Source: Nissolia schottii
Lineage: Eukaryota > Streptophyta > Magnoliopsida > Fabales > Fabaceae
Assembly: GCA_003254905.1 (NCBI GenBank)
Contig: QANU01112598.1
Coordinates: forward strand, 439,332-503,331
Direction of reading: 5' to 3'
Length of the DNA: 64,000 nt
The notes beneath the pieces are model-generated. The model worked only from the letters and a program-made list of their open reading frames with translations. It was not told the origin of the DNA and did no database searches. Positions 36,850 to 48,890 of the stretch are shown one piece after another; positions within the stretch are counted from its first letter, which is position 1, and every line of letters begins with the position of its first letter. Both the position numbers and the translations under genes were made by a program.

Positions 36850-37189
36850 TGCATATTCAATTTATGCAGAAAGATGAAAACAGAAAAATGAAACAGAGTG
36901 ATGGGAAACCAAAATTGAGAAAATGAACAACTAACTTTCATTGATCACCAATTGAGTGTTTATGTACAAGTCTCTAACTAATTGAAGATTAACTTAATTA
37001 CATCTCAAACAGTTATGTACAGCTATTAGCTCAACTAACTAACTAACTTCTCTAACTAACTATTAGCTTGTGTGGCAAGTTAGTCTGTTTGCTTGTGTTA
37101 CAAGCTTCAAGTTGTGTTTCCTTCCTTTGTCAAGCTATTCTTAGTCTTCAACTTACTTTATTTCCTTTCTTCAAGCTTCATATCCAACA
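36850..37189 (-). mobile_element. Copia 3' LTR (outer end approximate)
   Basis: On the minus strand, purine-rich CTTGCAAGGGG (37190-37200) is followed by TGTTGGATATGAAGC from 37189, a polypurine tract to LTR junction. Only the inner border is firm. Confidence 0.6.
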
Positions 37190-37776
37190 CCCCTTGCAAG
37201 CTATGGTGTGAGAGAAATTGATCATACCCAGCTTAGAAAATAAACGATGAAAAGGACCTAGGGCAAGGGGTTTTGTCCAAATATCAGTGAGTTGTTTAGC
37301 AGAGGAAATAGGAACAAGTTTAATCACATTGGCTTGCATCTATCTCAAACAACATGACAATCGATCTCAATGTGCTTTGTGCGTTCATGGAAGACCGGAT
37401 TGGCAGCAATGTGAATAGCGGATTGGTGTCACGATAAAGCAGAACAAGTGTAGGTCAAAGAGATCAAACTCTTCTAGAAGAAATAGTAGCCATTGAATTT
37501 CACATGTGGCTTGGGCTAGAGCACGATATTCTGGTTTAGCTGAGGATCGAGCAATTGTTGTTTGCTTCTTACTCTTCTAAGATATCAAAGAGGAACCTAA
37601 GAAGCAACAGAAACTAGAAATATATCTTCTAGAATCGAGACAAGCACCCGAATCCACATCAGCATATCAATGAAGCACCAAATTAGAGTAAGTTGAGAAG
37701 AGAATACAAGTGGCTGGTGAACCCTTCAAGTAGCGTAGGACTCTGTCAGAATGTTCAAGATGTTCTTGAGTGGGAC

Positions 37777-40700
37777 TGTAACAACCCGACTTTTTCCTTC
37801 GAATAAAGTGCTATTTAAGGAAAAAGTTAAAAATATAATAATAAGGAAAAGGCAAGATAAAAATATCATAAAATTCAAATATTAATTTTATCTCTGTAAT
37901 ATTAGTTAAAAATAATAGTTTGACGATCTTGTGACGTCCGGTGACGTTTGGATCGAAATTAGGGTTTTATTGTAATTTCTTTATGACTCATCGGGGTCTG
38001 TAAAATATATTAATATGAAAATAAATGTAAGAATATGTCATCTAGGATTTTAATATTAACAAGGATAATTAATAGGTCACAACGGTATGCCCGGAATATT
38101 TTTAGGACGTCCGGATATAAACAATTAATGACCAAACATAACCTAAAACACACTAAGGGCAAAATAGGAAATACACATAGCCTAAATCCCCTAAGTCACC
38201 CATGGTTTCCCTTCCCCCATGCCAAACCGAAACACACACAAAAATATTCACCAAAGTTCTTTCATTTTCTCCTAAGGTTCCAAGACCACCAAGCTTCAAA
38301 TCCACCAAGTTTAATCATCATCATCTTTTGTTCTCATCATCACCAATTACTCAAAATCATCAAGAAAGCAAGTTAGCATCAAGGTGAAGAGTTTCTCTTC
38401 AAGTGGAAGCAAGAGAAACAAGCTCCAAGACCCTAAACTCCATAACCTAGGGTTTATGCTTTCTTGACAAAGAAGAGTTTAAGCAAGCTATCAAGCTTCA
38501 AGCTCATCACCATAATTCATTCTTAGGTCCCTAAGGAAGGCAAAGCAAGCATAGTTGGTAAGTTTCATCACTTGGTGAAGAACCAAGCTTTCATGGCCAT
38601 ATTTACCCTAATTATGTAAAGTTTTCATTTTACGTCAAGGAGTCCTCAAGCAAACAAGCAAGGCTTGAATTCATCTTTTCCTAGCATTACCAAGCTCTTG
38701 AGGAAGTGGGTAACCCTAGTTCCTCACCTCTTTGATGGTGGATGAGTGTTATATGCTTGTATGTCTATGTATGTGAATTATGAGATTATGGACATAATTG
38801 TTAGAAATGATGTTAGGACTTAGGAAGATAATTCTGAAGGGTCTTGTGACCTGGATTGGATGTAATTATTGTGCTTGAATTATGTGTGAGACTCATGTAG
38901 GGTGCCATGGAAGAGAAGGAAAAATGGAAGAGATGAGCAATTCGGTTTGCTTGTCTCGCCCGGGGGTCGCTGAGCGGCGTCTCAGGAACCGCTGAGCGAG
39001 ACCAAGTGTACGTGGAAAGTTAAAAAGATATTTTTAAAGTATGGCGGTGGAAGAAAATTCGGGAATGTTTCAGTCGCTGAGCGATAAGGTTGGTACCGCT
39101 GAGCGATACAGCCTTCATCGCTAAGCGCCAAGGTCCAAACCGCTGAGCGAACCTCAGTTTTCGCTGAGCGGCTTGAGACTAAGGAAAGCTGATGGTACCC
39201 TCGTGAGGCTCATAGCATGGTATTTGATGCTGTATGGTGATTGATGGCTGAATTGTATGCATGTATATGTTGTATGTCATGAACCAAGATTGAATATGCA
39301 TGTTACTGATAATTTATGATGAAATCTATGATATGCCATGCATTATGAGACATCTAGTTAAAGACATGATAATTAACTCTGAGATAAATAAAGATGCTGA
39401 AATGAACCATAGGGAACAAGTATGCCATGCTGCAGGTACAAAAGACTGAATTACTACTGAACTGCTGAATCAGGGCCAATGCCCATATTGCTGAAATATG
39501 GCTATATGCCACATACTGAAAAGGGCTAAATGCCCCAAATGCTGAAATTGGCTATATGCCCATACTGAAAAGGCCGTGATCACGAGAGCCAGATGACAAG
39601 CCCATTTCAATAGGTCGGATAGACATACTAAAGATGGAAGCTCGCCATAGGTGGTGTCGATATGGCATACCTGGAGGTGTGCGGTTACCACGCCTATGCA
39701 TTGTCGTACGGGGGCAAGCTTAGGTGGGGGTACAATACCAGCCCACTGTCGAGGGGTCCCTAGGGGCACACGGCAGGTGGAAGCCCACCGCAGTAAGGTC
39801 TGGACAGTGTCGGCCTATACTGAGGGTGTGAGGTTATTCCGTCATACTAGTGTCAACAGAGGACATTACTATGGTGGGAATAACGCCTATTCTGCTATAC
39901 TGCTGTATTCTGTTATGCTGTTAAATGCTGTTATTCTGTTACCTTCTGCTAAACATGTTATGCTGCTAATTCTGTCATGGCTATGCTGATGATTCTGTGA
40001 TATGTATTCTGTTGAATCCTGTTATGTTTGTACTCTGCTGAATTCTGCTATGTCTGTATTGGATGATATGATGCCCAGTCTGATGAATCTGTTATGCTGA
40101 ATGTATATTTCTGCTGTTATGCCGTACCGTCAAGAGCACGCTCGAGACGGTTAAGTATATTCACGAACTGTTAATCAGCACGAGAATGTAGTAAGCAAGA
40201 ATAGTTCCCATGTCACATGTTAATGCTAATAAAGTCGTTCAGATAGGCAAGATAATAAATAGTAGGCTGATTAGTATGTATGTTCACTAGAGATCTCTGA
40301 GCGGCCTGAAGTCCGACATAATCTGATGTACGACTCAGGAACTAAGGTTATTTCCACTGAGAACCTACCGTTCTCATTCCCCACTGTTTTATGACTTCAG
40401 GTACAGAAGAGGATGAATCTTATTTTGAAGATGCAGAAGAGCCGCCAGATGAGCCATGAGCGGCTAGGAGATAGATAGATAGTTATGTTTTGCCAAGGGC
40501 TTACTGAGTAGCATTCCAGTAGTCCTTGTGTTTTGATGCTGTATATGCTAGATTTTGTATGTGATGTTTTGATCTATGTATATTTATGTATATCTTACAC
40601 TCTATGACTTTGTATGGTGGACCACCTGGATATGTACATTGGATGTTTTACTATTTTACCGTTATACGCGTTGTTATACTGTTTATTCTGACGCATGGCT

Positions 40701-40871
40701 CTATTTTAGTAATTATGCAACATCAAATGAAAAGTTTAAAACTGGTCCTTATTTTATTATACTACTATTTTCAAAAAGGTAACTATGGACTAAGGTATTC
40801 CGACCAAGTAGACAACAACCTAGTGAGCTTTGTTTACTACGTACGGGTAAACAGTTAGCTAGGGTGTTTCA
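37777..40871 (+). mobile_element. Tekay-type solo LTR nested in copia
   Basis: TGTAACAACCCGAC to TAGCTAGGGTGTTTCA, flanked by exact GGGAC duplications (37772-37776 and 40872-40876). Nearly collinear with the LTR 25322-28494, including the CGCTGAGCG cluster (38968-39170). Internal frames near 38035 and 39470-39989 are also found in the other LTR but have no recognised domain. Confidence 0.95.
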
Positions 40872-41026
40872 GGGACAATCAAGGAATTGACTCAATCTTC
40901 CCACTGCATAACTAATATATGGTCGAGTATGTAAGGTAAAGGAGATGACCAATCAGCCTTCGATATTACGTGATATTAGAGATAGAGGGGATTGAATCCT
41001 TTGCAAGCTTAAAGTGATAATCAAGG

Positions 41027-42030
41027 TGTAAAATAATAGTAGCGGGAGAGTAATGTGTATATCTGTATATTTCAATATATTATTTACATGGGAGGTTAAG
41101 CCTATTAATAAGCTGAAAACTAACGGCCAAAACACAACGGCCAAAAACAAATTACAATCAAATCAAATCAATTTATAATTATATTTTTGTTTGGGTTGGA
41201 AATGGTTTATTGGGCTACGGAAATGGTCAGGAAATGGTTTATTATATTTTTGTTTTGTTGCGGTTTGGGTTGGGCTCGTGTTAGCTGCTGACTGGGTTTT
41301 GTTTTTGGTTTTTTTTTATGTCGGTTTGGGGCTGGGGTTAGAGTTGGGCTAAAAGGAAAATGTCACTGCCTTCTTAGTCAAAAGGCATCAGATGCAGATG
41401 GCAGATTCAGGCAGCACGAAAGATGGATTCAGGTGGGGCGAAAACACAGATTCAGGCGGCAGCGAACGCACCCACGGCAGAGTCGTGCCTTTGCGGTTTG
41501 CAAGGGACCTCAAGTGGAAACAGGAAGCATAGCGGAAGAGGATGGAGGTGGAGGAACCGTTGGCGGCAGCGACGACGGTGACAGAAAACAATGTCGCCGT
41601 CACGGGAATTGCTCGTCTCCAGTGCTCTCCTGAATCTGTGCTTATGGTGTTGGGGGCTTTCTTGCTTGAGATCTTGGAATACAACTTAGTGCAGCGGCTT
41701 TTGGAAGGCGCGTGAGACGTCGGAACGACGAAAAATGCTGGTAGGTGCGGCTGACGATGGAGGAGATGGGTTGCCGGCGGTGGGGAAAAACGGTGCAAGG
41801 GAGGAGGAGAAACGGAGACGGTAGCGAGGTTTGAGGGGAAAGAGAGATTGGCTAACTGATACCATGTAAAATAGTAGTAGCGGGAGAGTAATGTGTATAT
41901 CTGTATATTTCAATATATTATTTACATGGGAGGTTAAGCCTATTAACAAGCTGAAAACTAACGGCCAAAACACAACGGCCAAAAACAAATTACAATCAAA
42001 TCAAATCAATTTATAATTTACAATTATTAA
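41027..42030 (-). mobile_element. Miniature LTR retrotransposon (TRIM-like), 1.0 kb
   Basis: Direct terminal repeats of about 150-165 bases (41027-41180 and 41865-42030, nearly identical, both with TAGTAGCGGGAGAGTAATGT) bound a 0.68-kb interior. On the minus strand TGGTATCAG (41864-41856) directly follows the LTR at 41865, a tRNA-iMet primer site. Exact CAAGG duplications flank it (41022-41026 and 42031-42035), and its removal rejoins the copia frame. The interior encodes no retroelement protein but has a GC-rich open frame (41388-41798, minus) of unknown origin. Confidence 0.8.
41388..41798 (-). other. Open frame inside the TRIM-like element
   Basis: 136 codons, Pro/Ser/His/Arg-rich at the N-terminus, much richer in GC than the surroundings. 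No domain is recognised. It may be a captured host exon, or chance. Its 5' end is the first Met in frame. Confidence 0.25.
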
Positions 42031-42190
42031 CAAGGAATCCATAGTCTGCCAACAAATCAAGGCAATACTTGCGTTGATAATGAGCAATTCCTTTGGAAGA
42101 ACGTGCAACCTCCATGGCTATAAAGAATTTGAGATTGGCTAAATCCTTGATCTTGAAAAGATCATCAAGCAGAGTTTTCATAGCCTATAT

Positions 42191-42935
42191 TTCAATCAAA
42201 TCATTGTGAATGGGAAACTATGAGGAAAACCGTTGTGAAGTCGTGTAGTGAAGTTTGGTTTCTCTGCTACGTGCAAGTAATGAACGGGTACATGATATAG
42301 ACGTGTTCAAGTGAGAGTTATGGGCTGAATTTTGAACTGAATCAGTGGCCTATTTATAGGCTTATAGGCCGTGTGATTTAGGCCATTATTTGGCAAAAAT
42401 TTAAATGAAAAAGAAATAAAAATCATGGTGACTCATATGGCAACTCACCATAACTTTTGGAAGATGATAAACTTAGACTTTTTGACCTTGCTAGGTGGCC
42501 TTGTGTGCTGGCTGTGATTCTTCTAGCTATATGGCCGTGTGTGTGCTAATTTCTATGTGTGTTTTCGATCGTGTTTGATCGTATTTGGTCATTAACTGTT
42601 CGTGTACGGATATTGTACAAATTTTTTAATCATACCATCTTGATCTAGTAATTTTTCTCATAAGGAATTTGAATTAATTCAAGGTATTCATAACTCAACT
42701 TTCGTTAAAGTGTGTTCTACGAATATCTTTGATACATAGTTAAATTCCGGTGATGACAGGTAATTGATCCGATTTTCGCGGAAATTTTGTGAGACCGCAA
42801 ACTATTACTTTAACGGCCATTTTTGGAAAACAACTTGGTGATTTAACTTTCTATTCTAAATAATTGTCTCGTATATTTATTTATCAGGCGAAATCTTTAC
42901 TAAGGAAAAAGCGAGATGTTACATTCCATCCCCTT
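42191..42935 (-). mobile_element. Truncated Tekay-like LTR with polypurine tract
   Basis: On the minus strand AAGGGGATGGAA (42935-42924) is followed by TGTAACATCTCGCTTTTTCC from 42923, very like the start of the LTR at 5463. A GCCTATAAATAGG box lies at about 42351-42366. It is a 3' LTR whose internal region is gone; its other end abuts copia sequence. It sits in what should be a VPS26 intron and marks the loss of the upstream VPS26 exons. Confidence 0.7.
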
Positions 42936-44206
42936 AAAAAAAAATTGAATAAGTTTGGTGCAATTGCTTATAAGATTTTACCTTATCAATTATCATTTGA
43001 GGATAATTTACTTCATAACTGATACAAAGTTCATTTTGGAGTTTGTTTCTCTGTGCAGAGACGTATTTTGACAGAGGAAATTTTTATGACTTTACTTCCC
43101 TAGGTAATCAATTATTTTGTCACTTCCATTCTTGGATGAAAATATTCTACATGATTGCAGTTAGCTTTTATTTTAATGCTCCAATGAATTACTTATACCA
43201 CTGGGATATTTTAGCTTTTGATTTTGCTGTCTTTTGCAGTACGAGAACTTGATGTTCCTGGAGAAATTTACGAGAGGAAAACATATCCATTTGAATTTTC
43301 TACTGTTGAAATGCCATGTGAGACATACAATGGGGTGAATGTGAGACTTAGGTGTGATTTCTTAAAGATCCATCATCCATAGACTTCTTTCTTAAAGTTT
43401 TGTGCATGTGCTTTTTGTTGACCGTCTTTCTGTAATATTTGCTTTGCAAATAATACGATGGGGAGCTTGAATTTGATATTTTATGATGTTTTTATTCATT
43501 TCTAATTTCCAGGTATGTCTTGAAAGTGACCATTAGTCGTGGTTATGCAGGAAGCATAATAGAGTACCAGGATTTTGTGGTATGTTCTCTTCCAGCAAAA
43601 TAGGATTTTTGCTCTATTTACTGAGATATGACTTGAATGTTATTTTATCAGATCTCTTCATTTCATTTATACTGATGTGTCGAATGTAGCTATGAGTGTA
43701 CTTCTGCATATGAGTACACTGTACCCAGGTTTCCCACATTCAAGAAAAAATAGTGTGTATATGAGTGTGTCACACCTAGGGATGGCAATGGATATCTGTT
43801 GCGGGCATACCCCTACCTGTCGCATGCGGGTATCTGGGTTCATGGGTACTTTTGTCATCCCTAGTCACACTTATAATATTTTCCAATTTATAATTTGATA
43901 TACCTATCTAAATCTCAATACACTTTCCCCATGCCCAAAAAGAAAGTTTGTAGATATCTGTATACGTCAAATACATCACTATAGTTTTTATGATTCTATT
44001 TCATCAACTTATTTGTAATTTTATTTTTGTCATCATGGGGTAGGTTCACAACTACTCTCCACCTCCATCAATTAACAATAGCATCAAGGTGAGCTCAATA
44101 ACTTAATCATCAAATTTTAATGGTGCCTGGCACAAATTCACTATCGTCATATATGCTGTAATAGTGAATCATGGTCAATACCTACCATCAATTAAGAACA
44201 ATATTG

Positions 44207-44207
44207 N
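44207..44207. other. Single N at a duplicated junction
   Basis: Sequence before the N (43957-44206) is repeated at 45780-46012, and sequence after it restarts at the CATATACGTCAAATACATCA already present at 43960. This looks like two overlapping contigs placed end to end. Confidence 0.7.
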
Positions 44208-44238
44208 ATCCATATACGTCAAATACATCACTATAGTT

Positions 44239-45783
44239 ACAGTTATGCTACATGTACACCTATATCTCATACACCATACATACAATCGTATTAGAATACA
44301 CTGACCCTTTAAAATAACCGCTTTATCCACTCTTTCTCCCACTCTCACCAACACGCGCATAAACCCACGTTCCTTATCTTCATTCTCTTTCTCGAAAAAT
44401 TTCACTGTCCATTGCTCTCTGCTCTTTTCACCCTCTTCGTTCTCTTCGATCTCGTCGTTCTTTGCGATCTCATGCGCAAGATCTGGGATTTGTTACAGAG
44501 ATGAGTGATTGAAGATGTTGCTACTTGTTATAATCTTTTAAATAAGAAAGAAAGAAGTTCAAAAAAAAAAACCAAAGCATAATTGACAGGAGGAAGGAAA
44601 AGAACAAGATATACATGGCATATGCTTGTTAATTTTAAAGTCAAGATTTATTTCTATTATAGTAAAATCACAGTGATGTAAACAAAACCTATGACTTGTG
44701 ATAATGTTTGCACATAAGCCCATTTAATGTTTGCACATATGCTCATTTAAAGTTTGCACAATTCTACAATACATCAAATTCTGCATTTTTATGCATTTGT
44801 GACAAAGACATAATGCTTATATCACACCATCTAATGTTTATTCATGACAATATGTAAAAAATTGTGGCAAAATGTTTATAATATTAATGCATTAATTGTT
44901 GAAAGGTTGAAAATGTGCCAAAATGCACATCCTCTTCCTCAACAAAGACAAGACCTGTGACCTGTGACCTGTGGATAATGTTTGCACATACGTCCATTTA
45001 ATGTTTGCACATATGCCCATTTAAAGTTTGCACAATTCTACAATACATCAAATTCTGCATTTTTATGCATTTGTGACAAACACATAATGCTTATATCACA
45101 CCATCTAATCTTTATTCATGGCAATATATAAAAAATTGTCTCAAAATATTTATAATATTTATGCATTAATTGTTGAAAGGTTGAGAATATGCCAAAATGC
45201 ATATCCTCTTCCTCAACAAAGATAAAACATGTGACTTGTAGATAATGTTTGCACATATGCCCATTTAATGTTTGCACTTATGCCCATTTAAAGTTTGCAC
45301 ATTCAATTTTCTATCATATGTATGTTAGTAATGAATGATCATTAGAACATATGAAACTTCAGTACATTAGAATTTCACAGAGACCTCAAAGAACAAAACT
45401 CTCCATGGAAATCAAAGAAAAAAATCATGAAAACTATGATGATGATGATAAACATAATAGAAAATTAAATGACGATGATAAGATGATAATCAAAGAAATG
45501 ATGATAATGATAATCAAAGAATAGATAACGATAATAGGAGGATGAGAGGATGAGAGAATGACAGAGGATGACGATGACGACGACGACAAACATAACAGAA
45601 CAAGGATGAGAGGTTGAAGACGATGCGTGAAAACGATGACGAGAACGAGTTCGAGATTGGGGCGCGCACGTTGTATATAATTATACGCTATACGTATAAT
45701 TATCATTAATTGCGTATAAAACCGTATAAAAGAGTTGTGTATGTACGGGTGTATGGTTTATGGGTGTACATAGAGCATTTTTC
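44239..45783. mobile_element. Non-autonomous MULE-like element in VPS26 intron
   Basis: The ends are inverted and related: ATGCTACATGTACACCTATA at left (from 44245) and, inverted, ATGCTCTATGTACACCCATA at right. Flanks CTATAGTT occur at 44231-44238 and 45784-45791 (eight bases, with a ninth mismatched). The undisturbed site CACTATAGTTTTTATG is present at 43977-43992. The interior has a 270-280-base tandem repeat (44686-45306) with TTTGCACA motifs and a GATGAT-rich tract. No protein is encoded. Confidence 0.8.
44686..45306. repeat. Tandem repeat with TTTGCACA motifs
   Basis: Two full units and a partial third of about 275 bases (starting near 44686, 44955 and 45232). Each starts with GTGATAATGTTTGCACATA-like sequence and holds two or three TTTGCACA. 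Confidence 0.85.
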
Positions 45784-47830
45784 CTATAGTTTTTATGATT
45801 CTATTTCATCAACTTATTTGTAATTTTATTTTTGTCATCATTGGGTAGGTTCGCAACTACTCTCCACCTCCATCAATTAACAATAGCATCAAGGTGAGCT
45901 CAATAACTTAATCATCAAATTTTAATGGTGCCTGGCACAAATTCACTATCGTCATATATGCTGTAATAGTGAATCATGGTCAATACCTACCATCAATTAA
46001 GAACAATATTGTCCTAGGAGCAAGGGTAAAGTGCAGTTGTGTCATCAACAATGTCCTTTCGATTACTCATCGATATTGTATCTACAGGCACATGTAGTTA
46101 TTGCCTTTTGCTTTACCTAAACTGTTGCTTTTATTTATTCATTATATCTAGCATAATTTTATATCATACTTAATACAGATGGAAGTTGGAATTGAAGATT
46201 GTCTACACATTGAATTCGAATACAACAAGAGCAAGTAAGTTAACTATTTTGATTGACTGTTTGACTGTAGTTGCACATATTTTTTTTGTCTCTATTATCA
46301 TGTTATTTATCTTAATCACGTATCAAATTGTCTCCTGTAAAAATTTTTATACAGCTTGGAATATGAAATTTATTTATTGCTTAACCTTGTTCAGTTGTAA
46401 CCTTGTTTGGTTTTTTTATTGCAACTTATACACCATCTGTTGCTCATGACCAACAGTCCTAGATAGTTAGAAAGATATATATGCACTATTGTTTTTTATA
46501 TATATTTTTTTTTGTCAAAAAATTAACACTTTTACTACGAATATTTTTTATCATCTACTAGTTTATATTTTATAAGTGAAAGAGTGAAAGAATTGGAGAT
46601 AATTATTGGGATTTTCAACTTACCAGGTATCATCTAAAAGACGTCATCATTGGTAAGATATACTTTCTACTTGTTAGAATCAAGATAAAAAAACATGGAT
46701 CTTGAGATTAGGCGTCGAGAATCAACAGGATCTGGCACCAATACCCATGTTGAGACAGAAACATTGGCTAAATTTGAGTTGATGGATGGTGCTCCTGTTA
46801 GAGGTATGTTAACCCTGGTATGAAGCTTTTGTAGTTTCTACTTACATATTATTTTCAATAACATAATGATAGTGGAGATATGTTTTGACATTGTTTTGTG
46901 TGGAAAAAAAAGCCCTTTTTTCGTATTTAACCACATACAACCTAGTATTTCTGTTTGTAAGCAATACTGAATATTAAATCCATCACTTAAAAGCTCTATA
47001 GTTTGTCTTTTAACAGTTTGTTGCAATAACAACTGGGGTCTCACAGTAGACGTTCATAATCTCCTGTGTTCACTCATATACAGGAAAGATGAACTTGTAT
47101 TTTTACTGATTGTGCATTTTATATTGCAAAGGTAAAAGATCTTTGTTGAAAAATGAACATAATTGTAAAAAGACAAAAGTAAGCACGAAAGATTATGTGA
47201 CATGAACATCTCATGTTTGCCATTCCTTTGCAATTTGCAAAGCAAATTCAACAACTTAAAAGCTGTTGCATTTTTATAGAACTAAATATAAATATTAGTT
47301 AAACTAACATAGTTGGTCCTCCAACCTAGATAAAAGAAGATTGTTTTAGGCAATTGGTAGCAAACTCAATTTTTTCAAATCTATTATGACATGGATCAAT
47401 TATAAATATTGGATCCACTAACGTGCTTTTACTGGTGTCATTCTTTAATACAGACAGAAATTGGAGGAGACCATCAATTAAATATAAGAAAACAAAATAG
47501 CAACAAGAAAAAATTAAGAAAGGATAATACCTACACAAAATACATTTCACCTTTTAATAACATTATGGGTAGATCTCAGAATGGCAAATACATTGCATCT
47601 ATTGTTCTAGGACAGTGCATCCATCAACATAAATTACAAATTCACAATGAGAAGTGCACTTGACACTAGAATGATCATTGGCATCTGAAGTAAAAACTAC
47701 TTTGCGTATGCCATAAATACTTTTGCTAATGTGTCATTGTTTTTACAGGTGAATCAATCCCAATCAGCTGTTCCTCAGTCCTTATGAGTTGACACCAACT
47801 CATCGGAACATCAATAACAAATTCAGTCAT

Positions 47831-48524
47831 GCTATTCCCGTTTTCTAAGGGGTAAAATGGATTGCGATTCTTGCAGGATCGTTGCTTGAAATTAAAAGCT
47901 TGCAATTATGTACATTGACTGATCTTTCATTTGTCTTTACAGAGTTTTAGAACTTTTAAACATATCATTGAAGGAAATGCTCTGTTGTCTGTGCTGGAAT
48001 GGTGATATCCATGGAGTGTGATGACTGAAGATTCAGTGTGAAATCTTTTATAGCATTGCTCTACCTCCTGAACATGATGACTTCCTTTCCTTTTTCAATT
48101 GTCATTTTTCTTTTTGTGATAAATGAACAGTTAGACTCTGATGTTGGACTCTGTTTTGTTTAGTTATGCATTGTTATCTTCCTTTTCTAATGTTGGATTC
48201 ATATGCATGGTGGTTTCTGTTTTGAAAATCATATGCATAGTGGTTAGTGTGTGATATATTTCCAATTCCGTAAATAGATGTCCTCTAGAACAGATTCTCT
48301 TCTAAAGAAAAAGCAGCAAAGCATATCAAATGATTTATTAATGAAATTTACAATTGTTTAGTACAACCATAGAATAAAACAGAAAGAAGAAAAGAAAAAA
48401 GCAGTTTCACTGAATCAGCAGAAAACAAGAATTGAAAATGCAAAGATTGAAATGAATTCAAGTACCTCAAACAGAAATTGAAACACCCCACAACTTTCAG
48501 CTAATGTTAATTTTAGCATCTTGA
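47831..48524. other. No gene; possible VPS26 3' flank
   Basis: AT-rich sequence without recognised coding exons. It may include former VPS26 untranslated sequence. Confidence 0.4.
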
Positions 48525-48890
48525 AGGGACTGCCTAGCTACGGGACCGATTTCAGTAGTCACATTCATTGCGACTAACTCAACTGAATCATTGTGTTCAG
48601 TGTCATCACGGCCAGTTATTATCCGAGCTAACTTTGCAACCAAACAATCCTTTTGGCAACGCCAATGGAGACACAAGCCATTGCTATCTCAACGGCCTTC
48701 CATGCAGAGTCAGTGTCAAAATCTCCTTATAATATTGGGTCAACTATATTTGTATGTCCCCGTTAGGAAACATGAACTAAACCTAAACTTATGGTTATTG
48801 CCAACTGCCCCATGATTATCTTCAAAACAACTATTCTAAAGTTATAAACATCACTTTTATGCGTCAACCTGTTTGATATGCCATACTCAC
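48525..48890 (-). pseudogene. Decayed last kinase exon of an LRR-I receptor kinase
   Basis: The minus-strand sequence is plainly homologous to the last exon 50184-49773 (shared GACACAAGCCATTGCTA, CTTCAAAACAACTATTC versus CTTCAAAAGAACAACTC). It has frameshifts, substitutions in the DVYSFGV region (read as DVYNFR) and a deletion in the middle. It is the only exon of this copy found, so it is a relic of a further tandem copy. Confidence 0.85.

Larger units (their letters stand above)
37190..42190 (-). pseudogene. Copia RT/RNase H pseudogene interrupted by two nested elements
   Basis: Minus-strand coding pieces: 42190-42031 (ANLKFFIAMEVARSSKGIAH, YCLDLLADYGFL), 41026-40872 (FKLAKDSIPS, RRLIGHLLYLTYTRPYISYA) and 37776-37200 (GACLDSRRYISSFCCFLGSS, SWKSKKQTTIARSSAKPEYR, ISSAKQLTDIWTKPL). 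This is the RT thumb and RNase H of plant copia polyprotein. Removing the TRIM-like element (41027-42030) and the solo LTR (37777-40871) rejoins the pieces. Several stops are present. The 5' part of the element is replaced at about 42190 by a truncated Tekay LTR. Confidence 0.85.
43059..47830 (+). pseudogene. VPS26: VPS26 retromer subunit, 5'-truncated and frameshifted
   Basis: Exons with good splice borders: 43059-43103 (YFDRGNFYDFTSL), 43240-43351 (RELDVPGEIYERKTYPFEFS), 43513-43579 (YVLKVTISRGYAGSIIEYQD), 44044-44088 and again 45849-45893 (NYSPPPSINNSIK), 46179-46234 (MEVGIEDCLHIEFEYNKSK), 46627-46803 (YHLKDVIIGKIYFLLVRIK, then LEIRRRESTGSGTNTHVETE) and 47749 onward (GESIPI). VPS26 is the arrestin-like subunit of the retromer cargo complex on endosomes. 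Roughly the first quarter of the protein is missing. An extra A in a poly-A run (46688-46694) and a missing G near 47767 shift the frame; the C-terminal strands after NINNKFS are absent. The start Met exons were not found within the window. Confidence 0.9.

Noticed and set aside
45434..45706. 90-codon Ser/Ile-rich frame
   Set aside because: Comes from a GATGAT-type simple repeat inside the transposon.
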